Positions 1-7,702 of a stretch of 64,000 nucleotides of DNA are shown piece by piece (positions within the stretch are counted from its first letter, which is position 1; the number at the start of each line of letters is the position of its first letter). The stretch covers positions 1 through 64,000 of the forward strand of contig JAFDVU010000009.1 in NCBI GenBank assembly GCA_018268835.1. Direction: 5' to 3'. A program made the translations under genes and the position numbers. The notes under the pieces were generated by a model. The model had not been told where the DNA came from. It searched no databases and was given only the letters and a program-made list of their open reading frames with translations. The DNA is from Acidobacteriota bacterium. GTDB lineage: Bacteria > Acidobacteriota > Terriglobia > Bryobacterales > Bryobacteraceae.

Positions 1-866
1 CGGTTCTCGGGGTCGATCTCCAGCGCGCGGTCGTAGCGGCGGGCGGCCTCGCGATAGTGCCCCTCGGTTTCTTCGATCTGCCCCAGCGCCATCTGGAAAT
101 CGGCGTAGCGCGGCGAAACCGCCGATCCTTCGAGCAGGTAACGCCGTGCCAGCGCCCGGTCTCCCGAAGCGCGCGCCACCAGGCCCGCCACCAGCAGCGC
201 GTCGGCATTCTTAGGGGACTCGCGCAGTACCTTCGTGTCCAGTCGCCGCGCCTCCCCCAGGTGGCCCATCCGCATCTCCACACGCGCCAGTCCGAGCAGG
301 CAGTCGGAGTTCTCCGGGTGCCGCTCCAGCGCCCTGCGGTACACGGCGGCCGCTTTTGCGGAATCGCCCGTCATCTCGCGGGCGTGCGCCAGTTCGAAAA
401 GCGTGTCGTGATCGTCGGGGTCGAAGGTGAGGCATTTCTCCAGCGACCGGATGGCCTCGGCGCGCAGCCCCTGCTTCCAGTACGCCTGGCCGATGTCCGG
501 GCACGCCTCCATGGGCAGTGGAGCCTGCTCGATGAACTTCTCCCAATACGTTGCCTCTTCCTGGTACCGCCCCAGCCGGTGATAGATCTGCGCCAGCGTC
601 TGGCTGTAAATGTGGTTCTCCGGATAGGCGCGGTACAGCTCCAGTGCCGGCGCGAGCGCTTCCTGGTCTTTGCCCGCCGCCACCAGTCGACGGCTGCGCG
701 CCAGCAGCGCGCGCGACTCGTCCACCGTCAGCCGCCCCTCCATCTTGGCCCCCTCCGCGACCGTCCCCAGCCGCGGGATGTACGGATTCACCACCAGGTC
801 CACGAACAGGAACAGCACGATCGCCGGAGGCAGCGTGCGGCGCGCGATGGTCAGAATCCCCGCCAT
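1..866 (-). CDS. TPR-repeat protein, C-terminus beyond the left edge
   Basis: The frame opens with an ATG that shares its A with the stop of the YaiO-like gene (TGATG) and stays open for 288 codons to the window edge, so the gene is incomplete here. Residues about 12-26 are hydrophobic (LPPAIVLFLFVDLVV) and probably form a membrane anchor or signal sequence. The rest is a run of tetratricopeptide-like helix pairs about 34 residues apart, for example around IYHRLGRYQEEATYWEKF and ALGQIEETEGHYREAARRY. TPR proteins are protein-binding scaffolds. Coupling to a YaiO-type outer-membrane protein suggests the two act together at the envelope, which is inference. No catalytic domain is visible in the part present. 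Confidence 0.8.
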   Translation of the reverse strand, partial: MAGILTIARRTLPPAIVLFLFVDLVVNPYIPRLGTVAEGAKMEGRLTVDESRALLARSRRLVAAGKDQEALAPALELYRAYPENHIYSQTLAQIYHRLGRYQEEATYWEKFIEQAPLPMEACPDIGQAYWKQGLRAEAIRSLEKCLTFDPDDHDTLFELAHAREMTGDSAKAAAVYRRALERHPENSDCLLGLARVEMRMGHLGEARRLDTKVLRESPKNADALLVAGLVARASGDRALARRYLLEGSAVSPRYADFQMALGQIEETEGHYREAARRYDRALEIDPEN

Positions 867-2107
867 CAGAACTTGTAGAACAGGGACGATTGCAGGACGT
901 AGTGTTCCAGAGCGACGCCGTGCAGGCGGTCCTCCAGCGCCAGCCCCACCAGCAGGTCCGAGGTCCAGTGCAGCCCCAGGCTCTTGCGCCACTGCACGTA
1001 GCCCGACAGGGCTTTGAGCGACGCCAGTTCCTCCTTGCTGCGCGGATCGAAGGGCGAGGCGCCTGTGCCGAACCGCAGGTCGATGTAATCGCCCGGGTTG
1101 CGCAGGAAGCGGCGCGCCGACAGGCTCACCGAATGGCTCACCCCGAGCGCGTCCGGCGTCAGGTACACGCGCGTCGTCAGCAGCCAGTTGCCCAGGTACT
1201 TTCCGAGCGAGCCGGTGTAGAGGTTCGTATATTGGCTGAACCCGAACTTGCGATAACCCATCGACATTTCCATCCCGGCGGGCAGGCTCTGGAAAATCTC
1301 CGCGCCCAGCCGGTAGGTAGGAAACAACGCGCCGTCGGGCGAGTAGCCGAAAGCCAGGTACCCGTAGGTGCCCCGGCGGATGTGCGGGTAGAAGCTGATC
1401 TCGGCGATGTCGCTGTGCATGCCGTAGCGGTCGGCGCGCGAGAATTCGGCCCCCACGGTGCCGAGGGGCGTCGCGCGGCTGAGGTCGAAATCCGACTGGT
1501 TCCACGTCCCCGCGCCGTGGTTGAACCATTCGAAGGTGCGGGTGAACCCGGTCTTCCACTGCTGCAGCGATTGCCGCAGGCTGCGCTCCTCGGCCAGCGC
1601 GTCCTGGTTGGTGGGGTCCACGACCAGTAACTGGTTGATCGCTTCCAGCGCTTCACGGTCGCGATTCTGCGCCCGCAGCGCCCGCGCCTGTGCGTACAGC
1701 AGCCCGGTGTTGGCGCCTTTGCGTTCGAGTTCCCGCGAGGCGATCCGCTCGGCGCGCTCGGGATGCTTCGACCACAGTTCCACGTTGATCAGCCCGGTAA
1801 CGGCGTCGGTGTAATCCGGATGCCCGGCCAGCACAGCCTGGAATTCGCGGCGAGCGTCGTCGTAGCGCCCCTCCCAACTCAGCATCAGCCCGTAGAGCAC
1901 GCGGGCGTCCACGTCGGCGGGATCGGTCTTCAGGTGGTCCTCCAGCAGCCTCAGTCCCGCGGCGCGTTGGCCCCGGGAAGAAAGGGCGCGCGCTTCCTCG
2001 AGGATGCCGGCCCGGGCCTGCGGCGCCAGCACCGTCAACGCCAGGGCCGCCAGCACGGTGGCCAGCAGCAATCTCCAGACCCGGCGCGTGGCCGCAAACC
2101 ATCCCAT
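866..2107 (-). CDS. YaiO-family outer-membrane beta-barrel protein with N-terminal TPRs
   Basis: The 413-residue protein starts with a signal peptide (about residues 1-33, ending near APQARA). Helical TPR-like repeats follow to about residue 170, then a beta-rich region of about 220 residues that ends in SSLFYKF. A terminal aromatic residue is typical of barrel proteins. This architecture matches the YaiO outer-membrane family, whose role is poorly known but often tied to polysaccharide export. The frame runs 79 codons further upstream; the ATG at 2107 was chosen because the signal peptide begins there. It is translationally coupled to the downstream TPR gene by a one-base overlap. Confidence 0.8.
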   Translation of the reverse strand: MGWFAATRRVWRLLLATVLAALALTVLAPQARAGILEEARALSSRGQRAAGLRLLEDHLKTDPADVDARVLYGLMLSWEGRYDDARREFQAVLAGHPDYTDAVTGLINVELWSKHPERAERIASRELERKGANTGLLYAQARALRAQNRDREALEAINQLLVVDPTNQDALAEERSLRQSLQQWKTGFTRTFEWFNHGAGTWNQSDFDLSRATPLGTVGAEFSRADRYGMHSDIAEISFYPHIRRGTYGYLAFGYSPDGALFPTYRLGAEIFQSLPAGMEMSMGYRKFGFSQYTNLYTGSLGKYLGNWLLTTRVYLTPDALGVSHSVSLSARRFLRNPGDYIDLRFGTGASPFDPRSKEELASLKALSGYVQWRKSLGLHWTSDLLVGLALEDRLHGVALEHYVLQSSLFYKF

Positions 2108-2305
2108 GGGGCGATTTTGCCGTGGGCTCGCCGAACCGGTCCAGACCTCTTTGGTTGCGTGGCCGGGTTTACCGGGGTTATGAAAGTAACGGGCCTGCGG
2201 GCCGGTCTCCCCCCCTGCTCCAGGGTGCCAGGAAGCGGCATCCGCGCGGGATCCTTCCGCTGTACCATACGGGTATCGGGCGCCGGTATCGGAAGGAAGG
2301 CAGAT

Positions 2306-2831
2306 ATGCAACCCGAACGGCCATCGCGGCGCCGGTTCCTGCAAAGCGCCGGCATGGCCACCGGAGCCCTGCTCCTCGAACCGGCCGCCGCGCTGCCCCC
2401 GCTCCCGCCCGATTACACCGTCCGCATTCAGGCCGCGCCGGTCGAGATTGCCACGGACGAGATCCTCTCAACCATCACTTACAACGGCCAGTTCCCCGGG
2501 CCCCTGCTGCGGTTCGACGAAGGCAGGCAGGCCACGGTGGATGTCTATAACGACACCTCGACGCCCGAACAACTGCACTGGCACGGGCAGTTCCTGCCGG
2601 TGGATGTGGACGGCGCGGCGGAAGAGGGCACGCCGTTCATCCCCGCGCATGGCATGCGGCGGGTTGTGTTTACGCCCGCGCCGGCGGGCTTCCGCTTCTA
2701 CCACACGCACAATCGCGCGGGCGCGAACCTCGCGGCGGGCCAGTACACCGGTCGCCGGGCTGACCCTGTTTCACTGCCACCAGCAACTGCACATGGACTT
2801 CGGTTTCATGACCCTGTTCGAGTGCGCCTAA
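2306..2831 (+). pseudogene. Multicopper oxidase remnant with internal deletion and frame change
   Basis: An ATG at 2306, behind GGAAGGAAGG, opens a frame with a twin-arginine-like leader (RRRFLQSAG) and a first cupredoxin domain carrying HWHGQ and HTHN copper-ligand motifs. The frame is coherent up to GQYTG near 2750. Directly after it, the second frame encodes GLTLFHCHQQLHMDFGFM, the C-terminal copper-binding motif of the same family, ending with a stop at 2831. The central part of a normal oxidase, several hundred residues, is missing and the two ends are in different frames. The product is unlikely to be functional. A sequencing or assembly deletion is the alternative. Confidence 0.75.
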
Positions 2832-3068
2832 AACGCGGAAGATGGTGAAATCCTCAGGGAATCTTAACGACTTTTTAGTTTCGAGTCGATTAGTCTTATA
2901 TCGGAAAAGCGTCATACCGCCGATAGAAATTATTGATTAGCGTCGCGGGAGCGAACGGGATAGATTAGTCCTAACAACCACACGCCAGGACCGCTCGCCC
3001 GGTTAGCGCGCGCACGCCTGAAGCTCCGTAGCCCCGCGTATCGACTAATTTCCGCCTGAGAGGTAATC

Positions 3069-4202
3069 ATGAGAAATAGCGTCTTTGCGTGTTTGATCGC
3101 CGGAGTGTCCTCGCTCGTAGTGCCGATCCACGCCCAGCAGCCCGATCCCGCGGCTCAAGCCGCCACGACGCCCGCGCCGGCGGCCGCTCCCGCGAAATCG
3201 CCCTTCACGCAGTGGGGCACCGATTTCAGCTTCCTATTCGACGGGTACGTAGACGGCAACTTCAACCACCCGGACTCGGGTTTCAATCAATACCGCAATT
3301 TCGATTTCCGAGCCGACACGCTGCACGTGAACATGGGTAAGATCACGATCGATCGCGGCCCGGCTCCGGTGGGCTTCCACCTCGACGTCGGTTTCGGCCA
3401 GGCCTTCGACGTGATCCATTCCACGGACCGCGCTCCGGACGCGTTCAAATACTTCGAGCAGGCGTACATCAGCGTGAAGCCGAAGTCGTGGAAGGGTGTG
3501 GAGGTGGATGCTGGCGAATTCGTCACCTCCGCCGGCGCCGAAGTGATCGAGAGCAACGCCAACTGGAATTATTCGCGCTCGCTGCTCTTTTCCTGGGCGA
3601 TCCCGTATTACCACTTCGGTATCCGCACCACCATTCCGATCGGTAAGTTCACCGGCGGCTTCCAGGTGGTGCAGGGTTGGAACAACATCTACGACAACAA
3701 CAGCGGCAAGACCTTCGGCTTCACCGGATCGTATGCCTGGAAGAAAGTCACGTGGAGCAACGTCTACTACGTCGGACCCGAGAAGATCGGCACCAACCAG
3801 GGTGTCCGCAGCCTGATCGACAGCGTGGTTACAGTAAATCCTAACGACAAGCTGAGCTACTACGTGAACGTGGACTACGGCCGCGAAAGGCAGTTGGACA
3901 ACAGCGTCGCCTCCTGGACCGGTATCGCCGGCGCCGCGCGGTACGCCTTCACTCCCAAGTGGGCCTTCGCCGCCCGCGCCGAGTGGTATGACGACTTCGA
4001 CGGCTTGATGACCGGCACTAAGCAGTCCATGAATGAAATCACGCTGACCGGCGAGTACAAGATGTCCAACTGGCTCACCAGCCGCCTGGAGTTCCGCAAC
4101 GACTGGTCGAACCAGCCGACCTTTCAGAGCGGCAGCAACTATGTCAAAACTCAGGCGACCATCCTGCTCGGCCTGATGGCGTACCTGGGTCCGAAGAAAT
4201 AG
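3069..4202 (+). CDS. Putative beta-barrel porin, BBP2/OmpL-like
   Basis: The 377-residue protein has a clear signal peptide (about residues 1-22, ending HAQ), an Ala/Pro-rich linker, then a beta-strand-rich body beginning FLFDGYVDGNFNHP. Long runs of alternating polar and aromatic residues, and a C-terminal stretch of amphipathic strands, fit the BBP2 (OmpL-like) porin family common in Acidobacteriota and Bacteroidota. It would sit in the outer membrane as a diffusion channel; the substrate is unknown. GAGAGGTAATC before the ATG acts as ribosome binding site. The 237 bases upstream are AT-richer than the surroundings and probably hold its promoter. It appears to be a single-gene unit. Confidence 0.75.
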   Translation: MRNSVFACLIAGVSSLVVPIHAQQPDPAAQAATTPAPAAAPAKSPFTQWGTDFSFLFDGYVDGNFNHPDSGFNQYRNFDFRADTLHVNMGKITIDRGPAPVGFHLDVGFGQAFDVIHSTDRAPDAFKYFEQAYISVKPKSWKGVEVDAGEFVTSAGAEVIESNANWNYSRSLLFSWAIPYYHFGIRTTIPIGKFTGGFQVVQGWNNIYDNNSGKTFGFTGSYAWKKVTWSNVYYVGPEKIGTNQGVRSLIDSVVTVNPNDKLSYYVNVDYGRERQLDNSVASWTGIAGAARYAFTPKWAFAARAEWYDDFDGLMTGTKQSMNEITLTGEYKMSNWLTSRLEFRNDWSNQPTFQSGSNYVKTQATILLGLMAYLGPKK

Positions 4203-4223
4203 CGCACTCGCCCGGTAAAGGGC

Positions 4224-4721
4224 TCAGTGCTCCGTAGTCAGGAAAATCACGACGCCGCTGCCGCGGAACATCAGGTCCGCCGGCGCTTTAGCGGCGTCGT
4301 TTCCCTTTCGCGCCGCGATTCTCCCGTAGACCACCGCCCAGCGGTCATAGTCTGCCGTGCCGAAGCGGAACTTGCCCAGCGCCGTGCGCTTGATCATGTC
4401 GGCGAATTTCCGGTTCAGCGCGGCGGCGTCGAGTTCGAAATCGTCGGGCGGCTTGGGCCCCGCCCCGGCATCTTCCACCAGCCAGAGCACCGGCGGCGCG
4501 GCGCCCGGCGTGTCGCAGGACTGTTCGCCGACCCAGCGGCCGTCCTTGCGGAACGAGTAGCGGCCGATCACCGCCAGGTCCTTACCCTCGTACGACGGCA
4601 ACCTGGCCAGGACCTCGCACACCGTCACCGGCGCAATGGGGCCGGCGGCATACGTGGGCGGTATCGCCAACAACATCAGTAATGGGAACCTCAGACTCAT
4701 CGCGAGACGGAATGCTTCCAT
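4224..4721 (-). CDS. Hypothetical secreted protein
   Basis: I do not recognise the family. The protein has a hydrophobic leader (MSLRFPLLMLLAIPPTYAAG, preceded by seven residues if the first ATG is used) and a mature part of about 140 residues. Features are an early VCEVLARLPSYEGKD, a pair of cysteines (Cys in VCEV and in EQSCDTP) and a C-terminal VVIFLTTEH. VIGRYSFRKDGRW near residue 55 resembles beta strands of an OB-like fold, but that is a guess. The start at 4721 follows GGGGAACGTGATA; 4700 is an equally possible internal ATG. It is convergent with the porin gene and divergent from the sugar dehydrogenase. Confidence 0.6.
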   Translation of the reverse strand: MEAFRLAMSLRFPLLMLLAIPPTYAAGPIAPVTVCEVLARLPSYEGKDLAVIGRYSFRKDGRWVGEQSCDTPGAAPPVLWLVEDAGAGPKPPDDFELDAAALNRKFADMIKRTALGKFRFGTADYDRWAVVYGRIAARKGNDAAKAPADLMFRGSGVVIFLTTEH

Positions 4722-4820
4722 TATTATCACGTTCCCCAGGGCGGACAAACCGCTAACTGCGGCGCGTAGCCAGGAAGAGCCACGGAGTGCCGCACGCCGC
4801 AAAGAGCCGGCGGCGTCCTG

Positions 4821-4844
4821 CCGCCCGGTTCGAATGCCGGGCGG
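4821..4844. promoter_or_regulatory. Perfect 8-bp hairpin just upstream of the sugar dehydrogenase
   Basis: CCGCCCGG, an 8-base loop (TTCGAATG) and CCGGGCGG form a perfect stem. It ends 3 bases before the TTG start at 4848, so it would lie in the leader and could limit ribosome access if transcribed. No U tract follows. The role is unknown. Confidence 0.3.
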
Positions 4845-4847
4845 CGC

Positions 4848-6200
4848 TTGGGCGCGTGGCATACTAAGGACTTGGAGTCGCCTTCCAAAGTACAGGATTC
4901 TCAGCGGCTTGCGGTACTCGGGCTAGGTTACGTAGGTTGCGTGACCGCGGCCTGCATGGCGCATATCGGGCACCGCGTAATCGGGGTGGACCGCGATCCG
5001 TTCAAGGTGGAGAGCGTGCTCGCCGGGCGCGCCCCCTTCTTCGAGCCGGGCCTGGAGGAACTCGTGCGCACCGGGGTGGAATCCGGGCGCCTCTCCGCCA
5101 CGCTCTCGCTGGCCGATGCCGTGCGCGTTGCGGACGTGGCCCTCATCTGCGTCGGGACGCCCTCGGAAAGACACGGCGATCTCTGCCTCGATCAACTGCG
5201 CCGCGTCTGCCAGGAACTGGCAGGGTTGCTGCCGGGGAGGACGCGGCGGCTCATTGTCGCCGTGCGCAGCACGGTGTATCCGGGCACCTGCGAAGGGATC
5301 GTCGAAGCGGCACTGGACAACCCGGCCCTGGCAGCGGTGGTGGCTAATCCCGAGTTCCTGCGCGAAGGCGCCGCGGTGAGGGACTTCATGGAGCCGTCCC
5401 TGGCCGTGGCCGGCGGCGGCGACGAAGCCGCGGTGAGACAGGTGGCCGCGCTCTATACCGGCCTCGGGGTCGAGCCCGTGCTGGTTTCCCTGCGCGCGGC
5501 CGAGTTCATCAAGTACGCCTGCAACGCGTTCCACGCGGTGAAGATCGCGTTCGCCAACGAGATCGGCGCGCTGGCCGCGGAATCGGGCATCGACGGCCGC
5601 GAAATTATGGACACCCTCTGCCGCGACGTCTCCCTGAACCTTTCCGCCTCGTATCTGAAACCCGGGTTCGCCTTCGGCGGGAGCTGCCTGCCCAAGGACC
5701 TCCGCGCACTGGTCTACCGCGCCTCGCGCTTCGATCTCGAACTGCCGCTGCTCAGGAACGTGCTGCCCTCCAACCACGCCCACCTGGAGCGCGCCACCGC
5801 GCTCGCCCTCGAACTCCCCAGCGAACGGCTCGGCGTCTTCGGCCTGGCTTTCAAGGAGAACACCGACGATTTGCGCGAGAGCCCGGTGGTGCAACTGCTG
5901 GAGACGCTGATCGGCAAGGGCCGCAAGGTCCGGGTCTTCGATCCGCACATCCAGTTGGACGGGATCTACGGCAGCAACCAGCGCTACCTGATGAACGCCA
6001 TCCCGCACATCGGCAATCTGCTGGACGGCCGGCTGGAGTCCCTGCTGGAGTGGGCCGATCACCTGCTGATCGCGCAGAAGCCGCCGCAAGCCATGCTGCC
6101 GCTCCTCACGGCCAGCGGTAAACCTCTGGTGGACCTGGTGGGCGCGCTGCCCCACGGACTGCCGCGGGGAGCACAGCGTCCCGAGAGCCTCACCGCCTGA
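4848..6200 (+). CDS. UDP-glucose/GDP-mannose 6-dehydrogenase family protein, AlgD-like
   Basis: Enzymes of this family oxidise a nucleotide sugar twice with NAD to the uronic acid, supplying precursors for exopolysaccharide. The N-terminal Rossmann fold shows AVLGLGYVGCVTAACMA. The catalytic-cysteine motif is GFAFGGSCLPKDL near residue 275, and the C-terminal domain has FGLAFKENTDDLRESP. The FGGSCLPKDL form and the short 450-residue length are closer to GDP-mannose dehydrogenase (AlgD) than to Ugd, but the substrate cannot be fixed from sequence. The frame opens with TTG at 4848; a second TTG at 4872 is possible and no strong ribosome binding site decides. It is followed after 26 bases by the FkbM gene. 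Confidence 0.85.
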   Translation: MGAWHTKDLESPSKVQDSQRLAVLGLGYVGCVTAACMAHIGHRVIGVDRDPFKVESVLAGRAPFFEPGLEELVRTGVESGRLSATLSLADAVRVADVALICVGTPSERHGDLCLDQLRRVCQELAGLLPGRTRRLIVAVRSTVYPGTCEGIVEAALDNPALAAVVANPEFLREGAAVRDFMEPSLAVAGGGDEAAVRQVAALYTGLGVEPVLVSLRAAEFIKYACNAFHAVKIAFANEIGALAAESGIDGREIMDTLCRDVSLNLSASYLKPGFAFGGSCLPKDLRALVYRASRFDLELPLLRNVLPSNHAHLERATALALELPSERLGVFGLAFKENTDDLRESPVVQLLETLIGKGRKVRVFDPHIQLDGIYGSNQRYLMNAIPHIGNLLDGRLESLLEWADHLLIAQKPPQAMLPLLTASGKPLVDLVGALPHGLPRGAQRPESLTA

Positions 6201-6226
6201 AAGATGCGAGAATAGGGCATCCTTCC

Positions 6227-7666
6227 ATGATCTTGTTCAATAACTCCGCCTGGCTTGCCGGTCTGGCCCTGGTGGTTCTCGCCGCGGCGGCGGCCGCCCT
6301 GATTCTGATTCGCGCCCGCCGCGCCGGCCTGAACCTGCACCGCCAGATCGCCGACGTGCGCGACGAGATCCGGGCGGCGCGCGACGAAGTGCAGGCCGCG
6401 CGCTGCGAAGTACGGGGGACGCGGGGCGAGTTGCAGGCAAACAGCAACGAGGCCGCCTCGACTTTCGCCTTGTTGCGCGACCGCGCCAACGATACCAACC
6501 TGCGCGCCGTGCAGATACAGGAAGCGCTGCACCGGGCCGAGATCGGCCTTGACCGTATGCGTCACGTAGAGGCCGGGTTCGACGGGCTCGACAACCGCAT
6601 TGAGCAGTTCCACTCTCGGCTGGAGGCCCTGCGCGATGCCGTGCGGGAGACCTCCGAATTCATCGCGCGCCGCCCCTCCCACGTGCTTCCCGTCGCGGCC
6701 GCCGCCCTGGCTTCGCGAACCGACGCCGAGTTGCTCGAGATGGCCGCGTCGATCGCGATTCTGCGCCCGCTGGTACCCTTCCCGCGCTGGCGGCACGATG
6801 CCGACCTGCACAATCCCGACCTCACGTATCAACTGCGCCGCTGGTTCTGGCTGCATTTTAATCAATGCCGCGCGATCGCCCCCATCGTCGTTCCCTGGTA
6901 CGGCGGCACCCGGCTGCGCACGTTCCTGGGCACCGATCTCAGCTCCCAGATTTACATCGCAGGCTGCATGGAGCCTAACGAATTTGCGTTCCTCGACCGC
7001 ATCCTGAGGCCGGGGATGACCTTCCTGGACGCCGGCGCCAACGAAGGCATCTATACCGTCTTTGCCGCCGCGCGGGTGGGCAGGGAAGGTTCCGTGCTGG
7101 CCTTCGAGCCGAGTTCCCGCGAACTGCAGCGGCTGGAGTTCAATCTCCAGCTCAATGAACTGAACGTGCAGGTTCTTCCGGTGGCGCTGGCCGAAACCGA
7201 GGGCAAGGCCAAGTTGAAGGTTGGCGGCTACGAGCACGCGGGGCACAACACGCTCGGCGACTTCGTCTACGACATCGAACCCGGCGGCACGGAACTGGTG
7301 GACGTGCGCCGGCTCGACGACATCATCCGCGAACAGGCGCCGGCGCGTATCGACGTGATCAAGATGGATATCGAGGGCGCCGAGTCGCGCCTGGCGAGAG
7401 GCGCGAACCAGACCCTGCGCAAATACCGCCCGATTCTCCTGTTCGAGGCCGAGGATGCTTCGCTGCGCAACCAGGGCAGCAGCCGGGAGGAACTCGTGGA
7501 GTTGCTGCGCGCCCTGGAGTACACCATGTACGTTTTCGACCGCGCCACCGGTTTGCCGCGCGTGGCCGAATCCGGCGAATACGACCACAACATGATCGCC
7601 GCTCCCATGGAGAGCCCGTTGCCGCCCGCGGCCGCCTGGCCCCTGCCCGAGTCCGCTCCAAAATAG
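6227..7666 (+). CDS. Membrane-anchored FkbM-family methyltransferase with coiled coil
   Basis: Residues 5-28 form one transmembrane helix (WLAGLALVVLAAAAAALILI). A predicted helical coiled coil follows to about residue 140, rich in Arg/Glu/Ala heptads. The catalytic part starts near residue 260 with the SAM-binding motif LDAGANEGIYTVFAA, the acidic LAFEPSS, and the family signature DVIKMDIEGAESRLARGA. FkbM enzymes O-methylate sugars or other natural products. Tethering to the inner membrane fits modification of an envelope glycan, which is inference. It lies 26 bases after the sugar dehydrogenase, so the two are probably co-transcribed. Confidence 0.85.
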   Translation: MILFNNSAWLAGLALVVLAAAAAALILIRARRAGLNLHRQIADVRDEIRAARDEVQAARCEVRGTRGELQANSNEAASTFALLRDRANDTNLRAVQIQEALHRAEIGLDRMRHVEAGFDGLDNRIEQFHSRLEALRDAVRETSEFIARRPSHVLPVAAAALASRTDAELLEMAASIAILRPLVPFPRWRHDADLHNPDLTYQLRRWFWLHFNQCRAIAPIVVPWYGGTRLRTFLGTDLSSQIYIAGCMEPNEFAFLDRILRPGMTFLDAGANEGIYTVFAAARVGREGSVLAFEPSSRELQRLEFNLQLNELNVQVLPVALAETEGKAKLKVGGYEHAGHNTLGDFVYDIEPGGTELVDVRRLDDIIREQAPARIDVIKMDIEGAESRLARGANQTLRKYRPILLFEAEDASLRNQGSSREELVELLRALEYTMYVFDRATGLPRVAESGEYDHNMIAAPMESPLPPAAAWPLPESAPK

Positions 7667-7667
7667 T

Positions 7668-7690
7668 GCAAACCTCCGGCGCCGGTTTGC
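7668..7690 (+). terminator. Hairpin between FkbM and permease genes
   Basis: GCAAACC and GGTTTGC flank a GC core (CCGGCGCCGG) starting 2 bases after the FkbM stop. It could end or attenuate transcription, but there is no run of T, so termination is uncertain. Confidence 0.35.
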
Positions 7691-7702
7691 GTATGAACCA
7701 GC

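Noticed and set aside
4821-4844. T-arm-like sequence (GGTTCGAAT) suggesting a tRNA or attachment site
   Set aside because: The loop has eight bases and no acceptor, D or anticodon stems can be found around it. It was kept only as a hairpin.
4923-6155. Long open frame on the minus strand, about 410 codons
   Set aside because: It is antisense to the well-supported sugar dehydrogenase, rich in Arg/Gly/His/Gln, and has no motif. Such frames are expected in GC-rich DNA.
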